Assembly: GCF_900102265.1 (NCBI RefSeq)
Contig: NZ_FNBH01000002.1
Coordinates: 898,865 to 962,864, forward strand
DNA length: 64,000 nucleotides
DNA from: Epilithonimonas hungarica
GTDB taxonomy: Bacteria; Bacteroidota; Bacteroidia; Flavobacteriales; Weeksellaceae
Direction of reading: 5' to 3'
This document shows positions 54,561 through 63,013 of this stretch, piece after piece (positions within the stretch are counted from its first letter, which is position 1; every line of letters begins with the position of its first letter). The position numbers and the translations under genes are program-made. The notes below the pieces were generated by a model. That model ran no database searches and had not been told where the DNA came from. It saw only the letters and a program-made list of their open reading frames with translations.

Positions 54561-54596
54561 ACAAAAATGAATGTGAAAAATTTGCTGTAAAATTCC

Positions 54597-54604
54597 TATT
54601 TTTG
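54597..54604 (+). promoter_or_regulatory. -7 box (TATTTTTG) of glyS
   Basis: A TAnnTTTG match 19 bp before the glyS ATG. Confidence 0.45.
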
Positions 54605-54623
54605 CACTTCAATTAAACTAATT

Positions 54624-56165
54624 ATGGCAAAGCAAGAAGATGTTTTCAAAAAAGTGGTTTCCCACGCTAAAGAATATGGTTTTATTTTTCCTTCCAGCGA
54701 GATCTATGACGGACTTTCGGCCATCTACGATTACGGACAGAACGGTGCGGAACTGAAGAATAATATCAAACAATACTGGTGGAAAGCGATGGTTCAGCTG
54801 AACGAAAATATCGTTGGGATTGATTCTGCCATTTTTATGCACCCAACCATCTGGAAAGCTTCCGGACACGTGGACGCGTTCAACGACCCGTTGATTGACA
54901 ACAAAGATTCTAAAAAACGTTTCCGTGCGGATGTTTTGGTGGAAGATTACTGCGCCAAAATCGAGGACAAGGAAAATAAAGAAATAGAAAAAGCGGCTAA
55001 GAGATTTGGTGATGCTTTTGATAAAGCTGAATTTGTAGCGACCAATCCAAGAGTTCTGGAATACAGGGTAAAAAGAGAAGCAATCCTTTCCAGATTGGCA
55101 AAATCTCTTGAAAAAGAAGACCTTGCGGATGTGAAAGCTTTGATCGAAGAATTGGAAATTGCCGACCCGGACACTGGCTCAAAAAACTGGACGGAAGTAA
55201 GACAATTCAACCTGATGTTCGGAACTAAGTTAGGTGCTTCTGCGGATTCTGCAACGGACCTTTATCTAAGACCAGAAACGGCCCAGGGTATTTTTGTGAA
55301 TTATCTTAACGTTCAGAAAACCTCTAGGCATAAATTACCTTTCGGGATTGCTCAGATTGGTAAAGCGTTCAGGAATGAGATTGTTGCGAGACAGTTCATT
55401 TTCAGAATGAGAGAATTTGAACAGATGGAAATGCAATATTTCGTTCCGCCTGGAACCGAGCTGGAATTCTATGAACAATGGAAAAAAACGCGTCTTAACT
55501 GGCATTTGGCGCTTGGTTTGGGTGAAGAGAACTACCGTTTCCACGATCATGAGAAATTGGCACATTATGCCAATGCTGCTGCTGATATCGAGTTTAATTT
55601 CCCATTTGGATTCAAAGAATTGGAAGGTATCCACAGTAGAACAGATTTTGACCTTTCGGCTCACGAGAAATTCTCGGGTAGAAAAATCCAGTATTTTGAC
55701 CCGGAAAGAAATGAAAACTATGTGCCGTACGTTGTAGAAACTTCGGTTGGTTTGGACAGATTGTTCTTAGCAATCTTCTCTAACTCTCTGAAAGATGAAG
55801 TTTTGGAAGATGGTTCCGAAAGAACAGTTTTGAGTTTACCACCAGCTTTAGCACCTGTAAAAGCAGCAATTCTTCCATTAGTTAAAAAAGATGGACTACC
55901 AGAATTCGCCGATAAGATCTTCAATGATCTGAAGTTTGATTTCAATGTAATTTTTGAGGAGAAGGACAGCATCGGAAAACGTTACAGAAGACAGGACGCC
56001 ATCGGAACACCTTTCTGTATCACTGTTGACCACGATTCTTTGAACGACAACACGGTAACCCTGAGATATAGAGATACTATGGAACAAGAAAGGGTTCCTG
56101 TTTCTGATCTGAGAAGGATTATTGATGAGAAGGTGAATTTTAGGACTTTGCTTGCGAAGATTTAA
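54624..56165 (+). CDS. glyS: Glycine-tRNA ligase, alpha2 type
   Basis: 513 residues of the single-chain class II enzyme. Motif 1 region SDIYDGLSAIYDYGQNG, motif 2 GIAQIGKAFRNEIVARQFIFRMREFEQMEMQYF, motif 3 VETSVGLDRLFLAIF, and the C-terminal anticodon-binding domain (LSLPPALAPVKAAILPL...GKRYRRQDAIGTPFCITVD). It charges tRNA-Gly in the cytoplasm. A relatively long insertion between motif 1 and 2 (KDSKKRFRADVLVEDYCAKIEDKENKEI...) is normal in this form. Confidence 0.96.
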   Translation: MAKQEDVFKKVVSHAKEYGFIFPSSEIYDGLSAIYDYGQNGAELKNNIKQYWWKAMVQLNENIVGIDSAIFMHPTIWKASGHVDAFNDPLIDNKDSKKRFRADVLVEDYCAKIEDKENKEIEKAAKRFGDAFDKAEFVATNPRVLEYRVKREAILSRLAKSLEKEDLADVKALIEELEIADPDTGSKNWTEVRQFNLMFGTKLGASADSATDLYLRPETAQGIFVNYLNVQKTSRHKLPFGIAQIGKAFRNEIVARQFIFRMREFEQMEMQYFVPPGTELEFYEQWKKTRLNWHLALGLGEENYRFHDHEKLAHYANAAADIEFNFPFGFKELEGIHSRTDFDLSAHEKFSGRKIQYFDPERNENYVPYVVETSVGLDRLFLAIFSNSLKDEVLEDGSERTVLSLPPALAPVKAAILPLVKKDGLPEFADKIFNDLKFDFNVIFEEKDSIGKRYRRQDAIGTPFCITVDHDSLNDNTVTLRYRDTMEQERVPVSDLRRIIDEKVNFRTLLAKI

Positions 56166-56207
56166 GTCTTCGAGGGTCTAGGATTGACAATTTTATACTT
56201 ATAGAAA

Positions 56208-56236
56208 CAAAATCCCAATATTGAATTGGGATTTTG
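56208..56236. terminator. Terminator after glyS
   Basis: CAAAATCCCAAT (56208-56219) pairs perfectly with ATTGGGATTTTG (56225-56236). Its 3' end directly abuts the -7 box of the next gene. Confidence 0.65.
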
Positions 56237-56237
56237 T

Positions 56238-56245
56238 TATTTTTG
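56238..56245 (+). promoter_or_regulatory. -7 box (TATTTTTG) of the lipoprotein gene
   Basis: A TAnnTTTG match 16 bp before the ATG at 56262. Confidence 0.45.
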
Positions 56246-56261
56246 TGGAAATTAATCAACT

Positions 56262-57059
56262 ATGAAAAAAATTTTATTGTATTCTCTATTTATTAGCCTT
56301 CTTTTTAACTGTTCCTCGAGAGATGAAGATGTTGTTGAGGAAGTTCCTGTTTTGCCTGTAAAACTTACTTATGATTTTGTTACTCCAGATAATATTTTTT
56401 CTTCAATTTTCACATATAAAAACAATAATGAAATTGTTGATATCACTACAACAATTAGAGATAACATTGTATATGCTAAAGAGGTTTATACATATAATAA
56501 AGATAATATAATCAAAATTGAATATTATGAGTGGAATAAGCTTACATCTATTTCGGAATTTTCATATAACAATAATCGCGTAGCTAAAAATATTATTACA
56601 TATGATGATGGACGCAAAATACACTATGAATATAATTGGGTAACTGCAAATCACTTAGTGGTTGTAAAAAAAGAAACTGAACCACATGAAAATTTGGATT
56701 ATTATTTCTCTGATGGAAATCTTGTAAAATACATTTATAAATATAATAGTAATCCATATGATAACTTTGGTGGGTCAACTTTTAGTTATGAATATGATAA
56801 TAGCCCAAATGTCTATTCAAATATTAAAGGATTTGATAAAATTAATTTCTTAACCCATTTTTTTTCTAAAAATAATATAAGTAAAAAAACAGAAATAATA
56901 ACCAATACAACAAATGGTTATACTACTACAAAAGCTGCTTATGATGATTTTAGTTATGACTATTACTCCAATGGTTATCCAAAAAAACAAACTGGAACTT
57001 CTACAAATCAACAAGGACAAACAACGACTTCCTTAAGAGAATATCAATATAATAAATAA
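56262..57059 (+). CDS. Lipoprotein, unknown, unusually AT-rich
   Basis: 265 residues. A lipoprotein signal (KKILLYSLFISLLFNCSS) is followed by Tyr/Asn-rich beta-type repeats (VYAKEVYTYNKDNIIKIEYYEWNKLTSISEFSYNNNRV), as in YD-like/LamG-free surface lipoproteins of Bacteroidetes. Its base composition is clearly lower in GC than glyS before it, which hints at recent acquisition. No function is assigned. Confidence 0.7.
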   Translation: MKKILLYSLFISLLFNCSSRDEDVVEEVPVLPVKLTYDFVTPDNIFSSIFTYKNNNEIVDITTTIRDNIVYAKEVYTYNKDNIIKIEYYEWNKLTSISEFSYNNNRVAKNIITYDDGRKIHYEYNWVTANHLVVVKKETEPHENLDYYFSDGNLVKYIYKYNSNPYDNFGGSTFSYEYDNSPNVYSNIKGFDKINFLTHFFSKNNISKKTEIITNTTNGYTTTKAAYDDFSYDYYSNGYPKKQTGTSTNQQGQTTTSLREYQYNK

Positions 57060-57070
57060 GTTATTTTATT

Positions 57071-57544
57071 ATGACTCAACCAATCACATTCTCCGCAGAA
57101 ATCCAGCAGCATCAAGATATCGATGCAGCTTTTGTCAATTTTCCATTTGATACAGTTGAATTATTTGGCAAAAAAGGACAGGTTAAAGTCAAAGTTCTGC
57201 TTGACGATAAGGTAGAATACAGAAGCAGCCTTGCCAATATGGGTGGTGGCTGTCACAGGTTGGGATTAACCCAAGCCATCAGAAAAGAATTGGGAAAGAC
57301 ATTTGGAGATACCGTGGAAGTTAAGCTTTGGGAAGATAAAGAAGAGCGGATTGTCATTGTTCCCGATGATGTTCAGAAATTACTTGATCAAAACGAAAAA
57401 GCAAAAGAATTCTACGAGAAAATGTCTTACACACACAAGAAAGAATACATCCGCTGGATAGAAGAAGCCAAAAAAGAAGAAACACGAGAACGCCGGAAAA
57501 TCAAAATGATAGAAATGCTTCTTGAAGGTAAAAAAGGGATTTGA
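57071..57544 (+). CDS. DUF1905/YdeI (OmdA)-like protein
   Basis: 157 residues. An N-terminal DUF1905 barrel (ITFSAEIQQHQDIDAAFVNFPFDTVELFGKKGQVKV...RSSLANMGGGCHRLGLTQAIRKELGKTFGDTVEV) is followed by a C-terminal helical OmdA module (YEKMSYTHKKEYIRWIEEAKKEETRERRKIKMIEML). Relatives are called bacteriocin-protection proteins, but the molecular function is not established. Confidence 0.85.
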   Translation: MTQPITFSAEIQQHQDIDAAFVNFPFDTVELFGKKGQVKVKVLLDDKVEYRSSLANMGGGCHRLGLTQAIRKELGKTFGDTVEVKLWEDKEERIVIVPDDVQKLLDQNEKAKEFYEKMSYTHKKEYIRWIEEAKKEETRERRKIKMIEMLLEGKKGI

Positions 57545-57567
57545 AAATTATTAAATCCCTTTTATAT

Positions 57568-57993
57568 TTACTTGACCTTTGCCAAATGGATCACATTATT
57601 CCCTTGAGAAATCAATAGTGAATCTTCTGATGCTTCTGCAGAAATTGTATTTCTTTCGTAGAGTTCTCCTGTTGGAGTGGCCTTCTTGAAGTCCAGAACA
57701 TATTTCATATTATTCGCTTCAATAGTGATTGTTTTTGCCTTGCCATTGTCTATGAAAGTAGCTTTTGCCCGGCTTCCATCGCTGGCTTTATAAGGATAGG
57801 AAATCGATGTTGTTTTTTTGCCATTGACTTCTTTTTCCGCAGAAGTTGTTGTAACCGTATCGATCTTGCCATCTTTTTCTACAATTTCTGTTGTTGTAGA
57901 ATAAGATTCTGAAACTTTTTTTGTGTCATTCTTTTTGCAGGAAATCAATACTAATATTGTTGCAAACCCTAAAATTAAACTGTTTATTTTCAT
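57568..57993 (-). CDS. Small lipoprotein, unknown
   Basis: 141 residues: a lipoprotein signal (INSLILGFATILVLISCKKN), a Thr/Ser-rich linker and a beta-rich domain (KATFIDNGKAKTITIEANNMKYVLDFKKATPTGELYER) ending in NNVIHLAKVK. The end has a flavour of MliC/DUF-type lysozyme-inhibitor folds, but the match is weak. Confidence 0.65.
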   Translation of the reverse strand: MKINSLILGFATILVLISCKKNDTKKVSESYSTTTEIVEKDGKIDTVTTTSAEKEVNGKKTTSISYPYKASDGSRAKATFIDNGKAKTITIEANNMKYVLDFKKATPTGELYERNTISAEASEDSLLISQGNNVIHLAKVK

Positions 57994-58046
57994 TGGTCAA
58001 AATTTTATTTATAACTGGTCTTCCATCAAAATATTATCCAAAGACG

Positions 58047-58078
58047 AAAAATCCCGAAACTAATTTCGGGATTTTTTT
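58047..58078. terminator. Terminator between the lipoprotein and peptidase genes
   Basis: ATCCCGAAA and TTTCGGGAT pair around CTAA, with A- and T-runs on both sides. It serves the peptidase gene on the minus strand. Confidence 0.75.
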
Positions 58079-58093
58079 GATATATTTTAAGAA

Positions 58094-60214
58094 TTATTTC
58101 TTCAAAGTTTTTATTCCCATTTCGAATAAAGCAAAACTCAACAGGTCAGCATTTTCGCCGATCACCTGTTCCGTAGAACGACCTGCCCCGTGACCCGCAT
58201 TTTTCTCGATTCTTAGCAAAATCGGATTGTTACAAGACTGTTTTTCCTGCAACTCAGCCCCGAATTTGAAAGAGTGCGCCGGAACTACTCTATCATCGTG
58301 ATCACTGGTGATGATCATTGTAGATGGATAGCACGTTCCTGCTTTCACTTGGTGAACCGGCGAATAAGATTTTAGATAGTCAAACATTTCTTTGCTGTCC
58401 TCGGCAGTTCCATAATCGTAAGACCAACCTGCCCCAGCCGTGAATTTGTTATATCTCAGCATATCCAGGACGCCAACACCCGGAAAAGCCACTTTTGCCA
58501 GATCTGGTCTCATTGTCATCGTTGCGCCAACCAAAAGCCCGCCGTTTGAACGCCCGGAAAGCGCCATATATTCCTTCGAAGTGTAACCTTTCGACTGCAA
58601 GTATTCCCCAGCTGCAATGAAGTCATTAAACACGTTCTTCTTCTGTTGTTTCGTTCCCGCATCGTGCCATTTTTTTCCGTATTCTCCGCCTCCCCGGATA
58701 TTTGGAACGGCATAGATCCCGCCATTTTCCATCCAGATGGCATTCACAACCGAGAAAGCCGGCTGAAGGCTGATATTAAAGCCGCCATAAGAATAAAGGA
58801 TTGTTGGATTTTTCCCGTCAAGTTTAGTTCCTTTTTTGTAGTTGATCATCATTGGAACTTTGGTCCCATCTTTTGAGGTGTAGAAAACCTGTTCAGAAAC
58901 ATAATCCTCCGGATTGAATTTCACATTTGGTTTCTGATAGATTTCCGATTTTCCAGAAGCTACATTGTATTTGTAGATCGTTCCCGGAGTGATATAATTT
59001 GTAAAAGAATAGTAGATGTCCTTATCCTCTTTCTTGCCTCCAAAACCGGAAACCGTCCCTTTTCCTGGCAATGTGATTTCTCTGACCTGTTTTCCTGTCT
59101 TATCAAATTGCTTAACAAGGCTGATAGCATCTTTCATATATTTTCCGAAGAAGTAACCGCCCGCTTCAGAAATACTTAAAACATTTTCTGTTTCCGGGAT
59201 CACGTCTTTCCAGTTCTCAGGACTTGGATTTTTGATGCTGACTTTTACCAATCTCATATTAGGCGCATCTTTATCAGTAAAGATGAAAAGGTCATCACCC
59301 TGCGTATCCACAATATCCGCATTGATATCAAAACCTTTGTTGATCTGGACAAAATCACCTCCGTTCTTCAAATCTTTGATGTATAGTTCGTTTCCATTGG
59401 TAGCGTTGGCCGCAGAGATGATCAGGAATCTCTGATCTTCGGAAACTCCGGCAGAAAGATATCTTCTAGGCGTTTTTTCACCACCGAAAATTAATTGGTC
59501 TTCGGATTGTTTTGTGCCTAATTTATGGAAATAGACTTTGTGCTTGTCCGTCATTCCGGAAAGAACCGTGCCTTCCTTTGGCTTATCATAGCTGGAATAG
59601 TAGAAACCTTCGTCGCCTTTCCAGGCAATCCCACTGAATTTCACATCAAGCAAAGTTTCATCGATTTGTTTCTTGGAAATGGCATCGATAATGATGATCT
59701 TGTTCCAATCACTTCCGCCTTCTGAGATAGAATATGCCGCAAGGTTTCCTTTTTTATTGAATGACAAATTAGAAAGTGAAGTCGTTCCTTTGTCCGAAAA
59801 AGTATTGGGATCAAGAAAAACCTCTGTTTGTTTGGTTTTGTTATTGGTTCTGTAAAGCACAGACTGCGCCTGTAATCCGTTATTTTTGTAATAATAAGTA
59901 TAATCACCTTCTTTGAACGGTGCTCCTATTTTCTCGTAATTCCAAATATCTCTCAGTTGAGTTTTAATTGTTTCTCTGAAAGGGATTTTTGATAGATAAT
60001 TTTGGCTGTAAGCTACTTCCTCATCTACCCATTTCTTGGTCGCTTCAGAATCGTTTTCCAGATCGCGGTAAGGGTCAGAAACCTGAGTTCCGAAATAGTT
60101 ATCGACTTGAGTTCCTTTTATGGCTTTGGGATAGTTAGAATTTGTCATAGATTGAGCTTGGGCACCAACATAAAAAACAACGGCAGCTGTTGCAAAGATT
60201 GATTTTACTTTCAT
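58094..60214 (-). CDS. Prolyl oligopeptidase (S9A), exported
   Basis: About 706 residues. A signal peptide (KSIFATAAVVFYVGAQAQ) is followed by the propeller domain with YPKAIKGTQVDNYFGTQVSDPYRDLEND, then the alpha/beta hydrolase domain. The catalytic Ser is in LSGRSNGGLLVGA, Asp in IITSDHDDRVVPAHS and His in KNAGHGAG. It cuts short peptides after proline, here in the periplasm or outside. I chose the ATG at 60214 rather than 60238 because the signal starts there. Confidence 0.93.
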   Translation of the reverse strand: MKVKSIFATAAVVFYVGAQAQSMTNSNYPKAIKGTQVDNYFGTQVSDPYRDLENDSEATKKWVDEEVAYSQNYLSKIPFRETIKTQLRDIWNYEKIGAPFKEGDYTYYYKNNGLQAQSVLYRTNNKTKQTEVFLDPNTFSDKGTTSLSNLSFNKKGNLAAYSISEGGSDWNKIIIIDAISKKQIDETLLDVKFSGIAWKGDEGFYYSSYDKPKEGTVLSGMTDKHKVYFHKLGTKQSEDQLIFGGEKTPRRYLSAGVSEDQRFLIISAANATNGNELYIKDLKNGGDFVQINKGFDINADIVDTQGDDLFIFTDKDAPNMRLVKVSIKNPSPENWKDVIPETENVLSISEAGGYFFGKYMKDAISLVKQFDKTGKQVREITLPGKGTVSGFGGKKEDKDIYYSFTNYITPGTIYKYNVASGKSEIYQKPNVKFNPEDYVSEQVFYTSKDGTKVPMMINYKKGTKLDGKNPTILYSYGGFNISLQPAFSVVNAIWMENGGIYAVPNIRGGGEYGKKWHDAGTKQQKKNVFNDFIAAGEYLQSKGYTSKEYMALSGRSNGGLLVGATMTMRPDLAKVAFPGVGVLDMLRYNKFTAGAGWSYDYGTAEDSKEMFDYLKSYSPVHQVKAGTCYPSTMIITSDHDDRVVPAHSFKFGAELQEKQSCNNPILLRIEKNAGHGAGRSTEQVIGENADLLSFALFEMGIKTLKK

Positions 60215-60238
60215 TTCTAATTTTTTGAATGTTTCCAA

Positions 60239-60391
60239 AATTAATGAAAATTCCTTTGTCCGTAATCTTGGAAAGCAATAATAAAATTGCTTTTTTAACT
60301 ATCTGATGCCTAAAGCTATCTACTTTCAAGCTATATCGTTTTCGGGGAGGGATTAATTAGGAATGTTTTTCCTATATATTGTAGCCAATTT
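60239..60391. other. Spacer between the peptidase gene and the Rhs region
   Basis: AT-rich leader of the peptidase gene and then the start of the Rhs-linked repeats. I see no gene and no clear -7 box in it. Confidence 0.4.
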
Positions 60392-60602
60392 TGGGCTTGT
60401 TCATTTTTGCGGATGCCTTGTTGGTCTCTGCGGGTGTATTATTTATTCCTGCGGATGTCTTGTTCTGTTTTGCGGAGGCTTTGTTTATTTTGACCGAAGG
60501 CTTGTTGGATTTGGCACATGCATCATCCTTTTTGCAAGATTTCTTTTCTATTTTGAATATTCCATCACTAAGTCTGACACACCTATTATGATTCCCAATC
60601 AT
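60372..60602 (-). CDS. Possible short protein of heptapeptide repeats in the Rhs region
   Basis: A 76-codon minus-strand frame: MIGNHNRCVRLSDGIFKIEKK, then KSCKKDDACAKSNKP, then about six seven-residue units (SVKINKA, SAKQNKT, SAGINNT, PAETNKA, SAKMNKP). The underlying DNA is a 21-bp tandem repeat, so the peptide pattern may only reflect that. The opposite strand is also open, with Cys/Gly-rich units. The first 13 codons recur in the other direct-repeat copy at about 62362-62410. Confidence 0.3.
   Translation of the reverse strand: MIGNHNRCVRLSDGIFKIEKKSCKKDDACAKSNKPSVKINKASAKQNKTSAGINNTPAETNKASAKMNKPKIGYNI
60392..60525. repeat. 21-bp tandem repeat, about six units
   Basis: The word TGCGG[A/G] recurs at exact 21-bp steps at 60408, 60429, 60450 and 60471, and in weaker form at 60492 and 60513. 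Since 21 is a multiple of three, every frame stays open. Confidence 0.75.
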
Positions 60603-60742
60603 TTAGGATATGTTTTTTTGTCAAAAATAAACGAGAGCAGGTAATTCCTACTCTCGCTTTTAAATTTTTTAATTATTATTTTATCTGATTTCCAACTGTT
60701 TAAAATCTAAAACCATATCCATCACTAACTTTGGAACATGAC
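60561..60742. repeat. Direct repeat copy A (182 bp) in the Rhs locus
   Basis: Nearly identical to 62362-62544. It covers the last 62 bp of the immunity gene at 60681, the terminator and a downstream segment beginning TCCATCACTAA, which itself recurs inside the unit. Confidence 0.8.
60622..60660 (-). terminator. Terminator of the orphan Rhs immunity gene (copy A)
   Basis: CGAGAG and CTCTCG pair, with AGG/CCT inside; on the minus strand TTTATTTTT follows. Confidence 0.65.
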
Positions 60743-61082
60743 CAGAGTTTTCAATAATTTCTCCAATTTCGTGATTGTTTAATAAACAAATCGCCTCATA
60801 CTTCCCAATTATCTTAAATTTAGTTTTTATAACCAATAGATTTTCATCTATATATAAGTTTCCTTTTTCAAGAACAATCTTTTTATCAAGGTTTTGTTCT
60901 AAGATTTTTATATCTCTTTTAAAAAAAAGATTGAAAGCTTTAAATATGACCAATACCTTGTTATTGCTTCCAAATATCCTGCTTTTACTTAAATAAAAAT
61001 TACCACTTAAAACCCGCAATATTAGTTTATTATTGCGATAAAATTCTGAATCTGTAGAATTAATTGTAACAGAATATTTCAT
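60681..61082 (-). CDS. Probable immunity protein of the orphan Rhs tip
   Basis: 133 residues with no signal peptide. It is beta-rich and charged (KYSVTINSTDSEFYRNNKLILRVL, then KFKIIGKYEAICLLNNHEIGEIIE) and ends VPKLVMDMVLDFKQLEIR. It begins 1 bp after the orphan Rhs tip stop, the usual place for a cognate immunity gene, which is the only basis for the call. A cytoplasmic location suggests its toxin acts inside the cell. The last 20 residues are repeated as a remnant at 62482-62544. Confidence 0.6.
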   Translation of the reverse strand: MKYSVTINSTDSEFYRNNKLILRVLSGNFYLSKSRIFGSNNKVLVIFKAFNLFFKRDIKILEQNLDKKIVLEKGNLYIDENLLVIKTKFKIIGKYEAICLLNNHEIGEIIENSGHVPKLVMDMVLDFKQLEIR

Positions 61083-61083
61083 A

Positions 61084-62271
61084 TTACTTAATGCCTACTG
61101 TAATTTTACCCTCGATGCCTAAAAAAGCTTTTACACCGGCAGAAATTGTAATACAAGAACTGCAACCCTCCTTATTACCGGCATTAAGCCTAGATTTTAA
61201 AGATACGCCCAAAGCTTCTGCTGCGCTTCCTTTTGGTGAACTTATTATACTTTTTGCACTCCCAAAGTTAGCTTGTCCTTCTAAATTACCATTATTAGCA
61301 TAATAATCTATTAAATCACTACCATTGGGTGGTATTATATCATTGGTTACATAATCTACATTTCCTCCTACCGATAATTTATTACTTAAGAATTTCACAC
61401 TCCCTCCGAGAAAATTGTGTCCTTTCCCGTCTCCAGATTTGATATAACCTCCATCTTTATTGCTCCATCCGAACTTCCCAATAGTTGCCGTCCAAAAACC
61501 TCCTTCAAGAGAACCAAAGCTAGTCTTTCCTCCTAATTGGACTCCAAATGAGCTAGTTCCTTCTATTTTAAAAACAAGGCTATCCATAAAACCAGCTGCC
61601 TTGTCTAACATATCACTCCACCAACCATTGTCTTTAATCGTTATCTTATGAGCATCAACTCCATACATACTAACACTCATTCCCGAACTGTTATATCCTC
61701 CCATATCACGACCGGGTGCATTTGTCCAGTAGGTATATGAGCCACTGCCTCCACCACTCAAGAAATTAAAAAAGGATGTGAATTGCTCACTCGTCATCCC
61801 AATTTCTCCACCTGTAAAACTGCCATTTCCTGTATTCGTCCAAGAGCTGTAAGATGTTGTGTTGTCCCACATATCCTGTAACCAGTTATCACCACTGCCC
61901 TGAGTATATCTACCATCTGGGTCAAAGTTCATTGCAGGATTGTTCATCACGTAAGCATAAGGCGAGGTAGAACTGTAAGTTTCAGATAGTTTATCCATCC
62001 CGAACCATCTCCCAAGGTCAGGCATGTACTGCCGCCATCCATAATCATAGAATCCTGTCTCCTGCAGCTCCTTCCGGTTGTACTTGTGGTTCAGGAACGA
62101 ACCCATCGTATCAAAGGAAGAGTCCACGCCCTGCATGTTCATCCCAAAGGGATAGTAGTCGTTCCGGTCAAGAACATCTATGCTGCCTGTATCGGGGTTT
62201 CTGGCGTAACTAAGCCTCACATTCCCCAAGTGGTACTTTGTACTGGTAAGATCTCCTTCTCTATTTTCAAT
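61084..62271 (-). pseudogene. Orphan (displaced) Rhs C-terminal tip with toxin domain, no start codon
   Basis: The frame is open from 62271 without an ATG. It begins with Rhs core sequence (YHLGNVRLSYARNPDTGSIDVLDRNDYYPFG...) up to the NNPAMNFDPDG end of the core. A Gly/Ser/Tyr-rich linker and a variable domain (from about 62000 down to 61084) follow. That domain is beta-rich (SFGVQLGGKTSFGSLEGGFW, SSCITISAGVKAFLGIEGKITVGIK) and has no catalytic motif I can name. The core part is almost identical in DNA to the main gene (63840-64000). By known rhs biology it is a silent tip that recombination can move into the main gene. Confidence 0.8.
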
Positions 62272-62361
62272 TTATAAATATAAGTTTATAAACCTCCTAA
62301 TTTGAAGCTCTAAAATAAAAATTATTATTGAAAAATAAAAAATAACATTTATAAATTTCAC
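62272..62361. other. Short AT-rich spacer upstream of the orphan tip
   Basis: No gene is seen. It carries a second short frame that begins with the MIGNHNRC segment of the repeat and continues into a hydrophobic stretch; I regard this as chance. Confidence 0.3.
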
Positions 62362-62544
62362 TCCATCACTAACTTTGATACACCTGTTATGATTCCCAAT
62401 CATTTAGGATATGCTTTTTCTTCAAAAATAAACGAGAGCAGGTTATTCCTACTCTCGCTTTTAAATTTTTTAATTATTATTTTATCTGATTTTCAACTGT
62501 TTAAAATCTAAAACCATATCCATCACTAACTTTGATACATGACC
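62362..62544. repeat. Direct repeat copy B (about 182 bp) in the Rhs locus
   Basis: Matches 60561-60742 closely, including the terminator (CGAGAG at 62433-62438, CTCTCG at 62452-62457) and the coding end KLVMDMVLDFKQL.IR of the immunity gene. The homology ends abruptly at 62544, where Rhs-like sequence begins. Confidence 0.8.
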
Positions 62545-62580
62545 TACCCAGGCTGTGGCAGGAAAGAAGCTAATTACCCC
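62482..62580 (-). pseudogene. Scar: Rhs tip fragment fused to an immunity-gene tail
   Basis: On the minus strand this reads GVISFFPATAWVG directly joined to HVSKLVMDMVLDFKQLKIR and a stop. The first part matches the end region of the main Rhs tip (GFFPATAWVS) and the second the end of the immunity protein at 60681. The DNA word ACCCAGGCTGTGGCAGGAAA is shared with 63084-63103. It overlaps the last bases of the immunity gene at 62570. Confidence 0.7.
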
Positions 62581-63010
62581 TCATATTATTCTCTATATTT
62601 TCAACTTGCTCTTTGTGCATTTCTCTTTGCTTGAAAATCCTTTCCCGATTAATTTGTATTGAATAAATTTCTAAGGCTAATAAAAATAGAACAATTAAAA
62701 AGAAATATAAATAATACTTAGTATGATAATTTTTAAATGTATTTAAATTTTGAAAGTCTTCCTTATATATATATAATCCTACAATGATTCCAATAGTAAT
62801 ACACATAAAAATGTATGCTTTTCCACTCACACCTGTAAAATCTTTATCAATTATTTGATATCCTAAGTTAAAAACGCTGTCTATTAATAAAATAAAAACA
62901 ACTGTAAAAACTAATGCAGTAGATAGCTTTGTTACTATTTTTCCACTCCCCTCAGTTTTATCATAATAAATATAAATATGATAAAAAAGTAGTCTTATAA
63001 ATTTAATCAT
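62570..63010 (-). CDS. Membrane immunity protein for the main Rhs toxin
   Basis: 146 residues with three strong membrane helices (KLSTALVFTVVFILLIDSVF, AYIFMCITIGIIVGLYIY, YYLYFFLIVLFLLALEIYSI) and a charged C-terminal tail (EMHKEQVENIENNMRGN). It starts 3 bp after the Rhs tip stop, as expected for a cognate immunity gene. The integral-membrane build suggests it blocks a toxin that acts at the inner membrane. Low GC and the position support recent acquisition. No named family is recognised. Confidence 0.7.
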   Translation of the reverse strand: MIKFIRLLFYHIYIYYDKTEGSGKIVTKLSTALVFTVVFILLIDSVFNLGYQIIDKDFTGVSGKAYIFMCITIGIIVGLYIYKEDFQNLNTFKNYHTKYYLYFFLIVLFLLALEIYSIQINRERIFKQREMHKEQVENIENNMRGN

Positions 63011-63013
63011 TTT

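Noticed and set aside
60363..60644. Plus-strand Cys/Gly-rich frame opposite the heptapeptide repeat
   Set aside because: It exists because a 21-bp repeat keeps all frames open; neither strand is proven and the minus one has the more protein-like composition.
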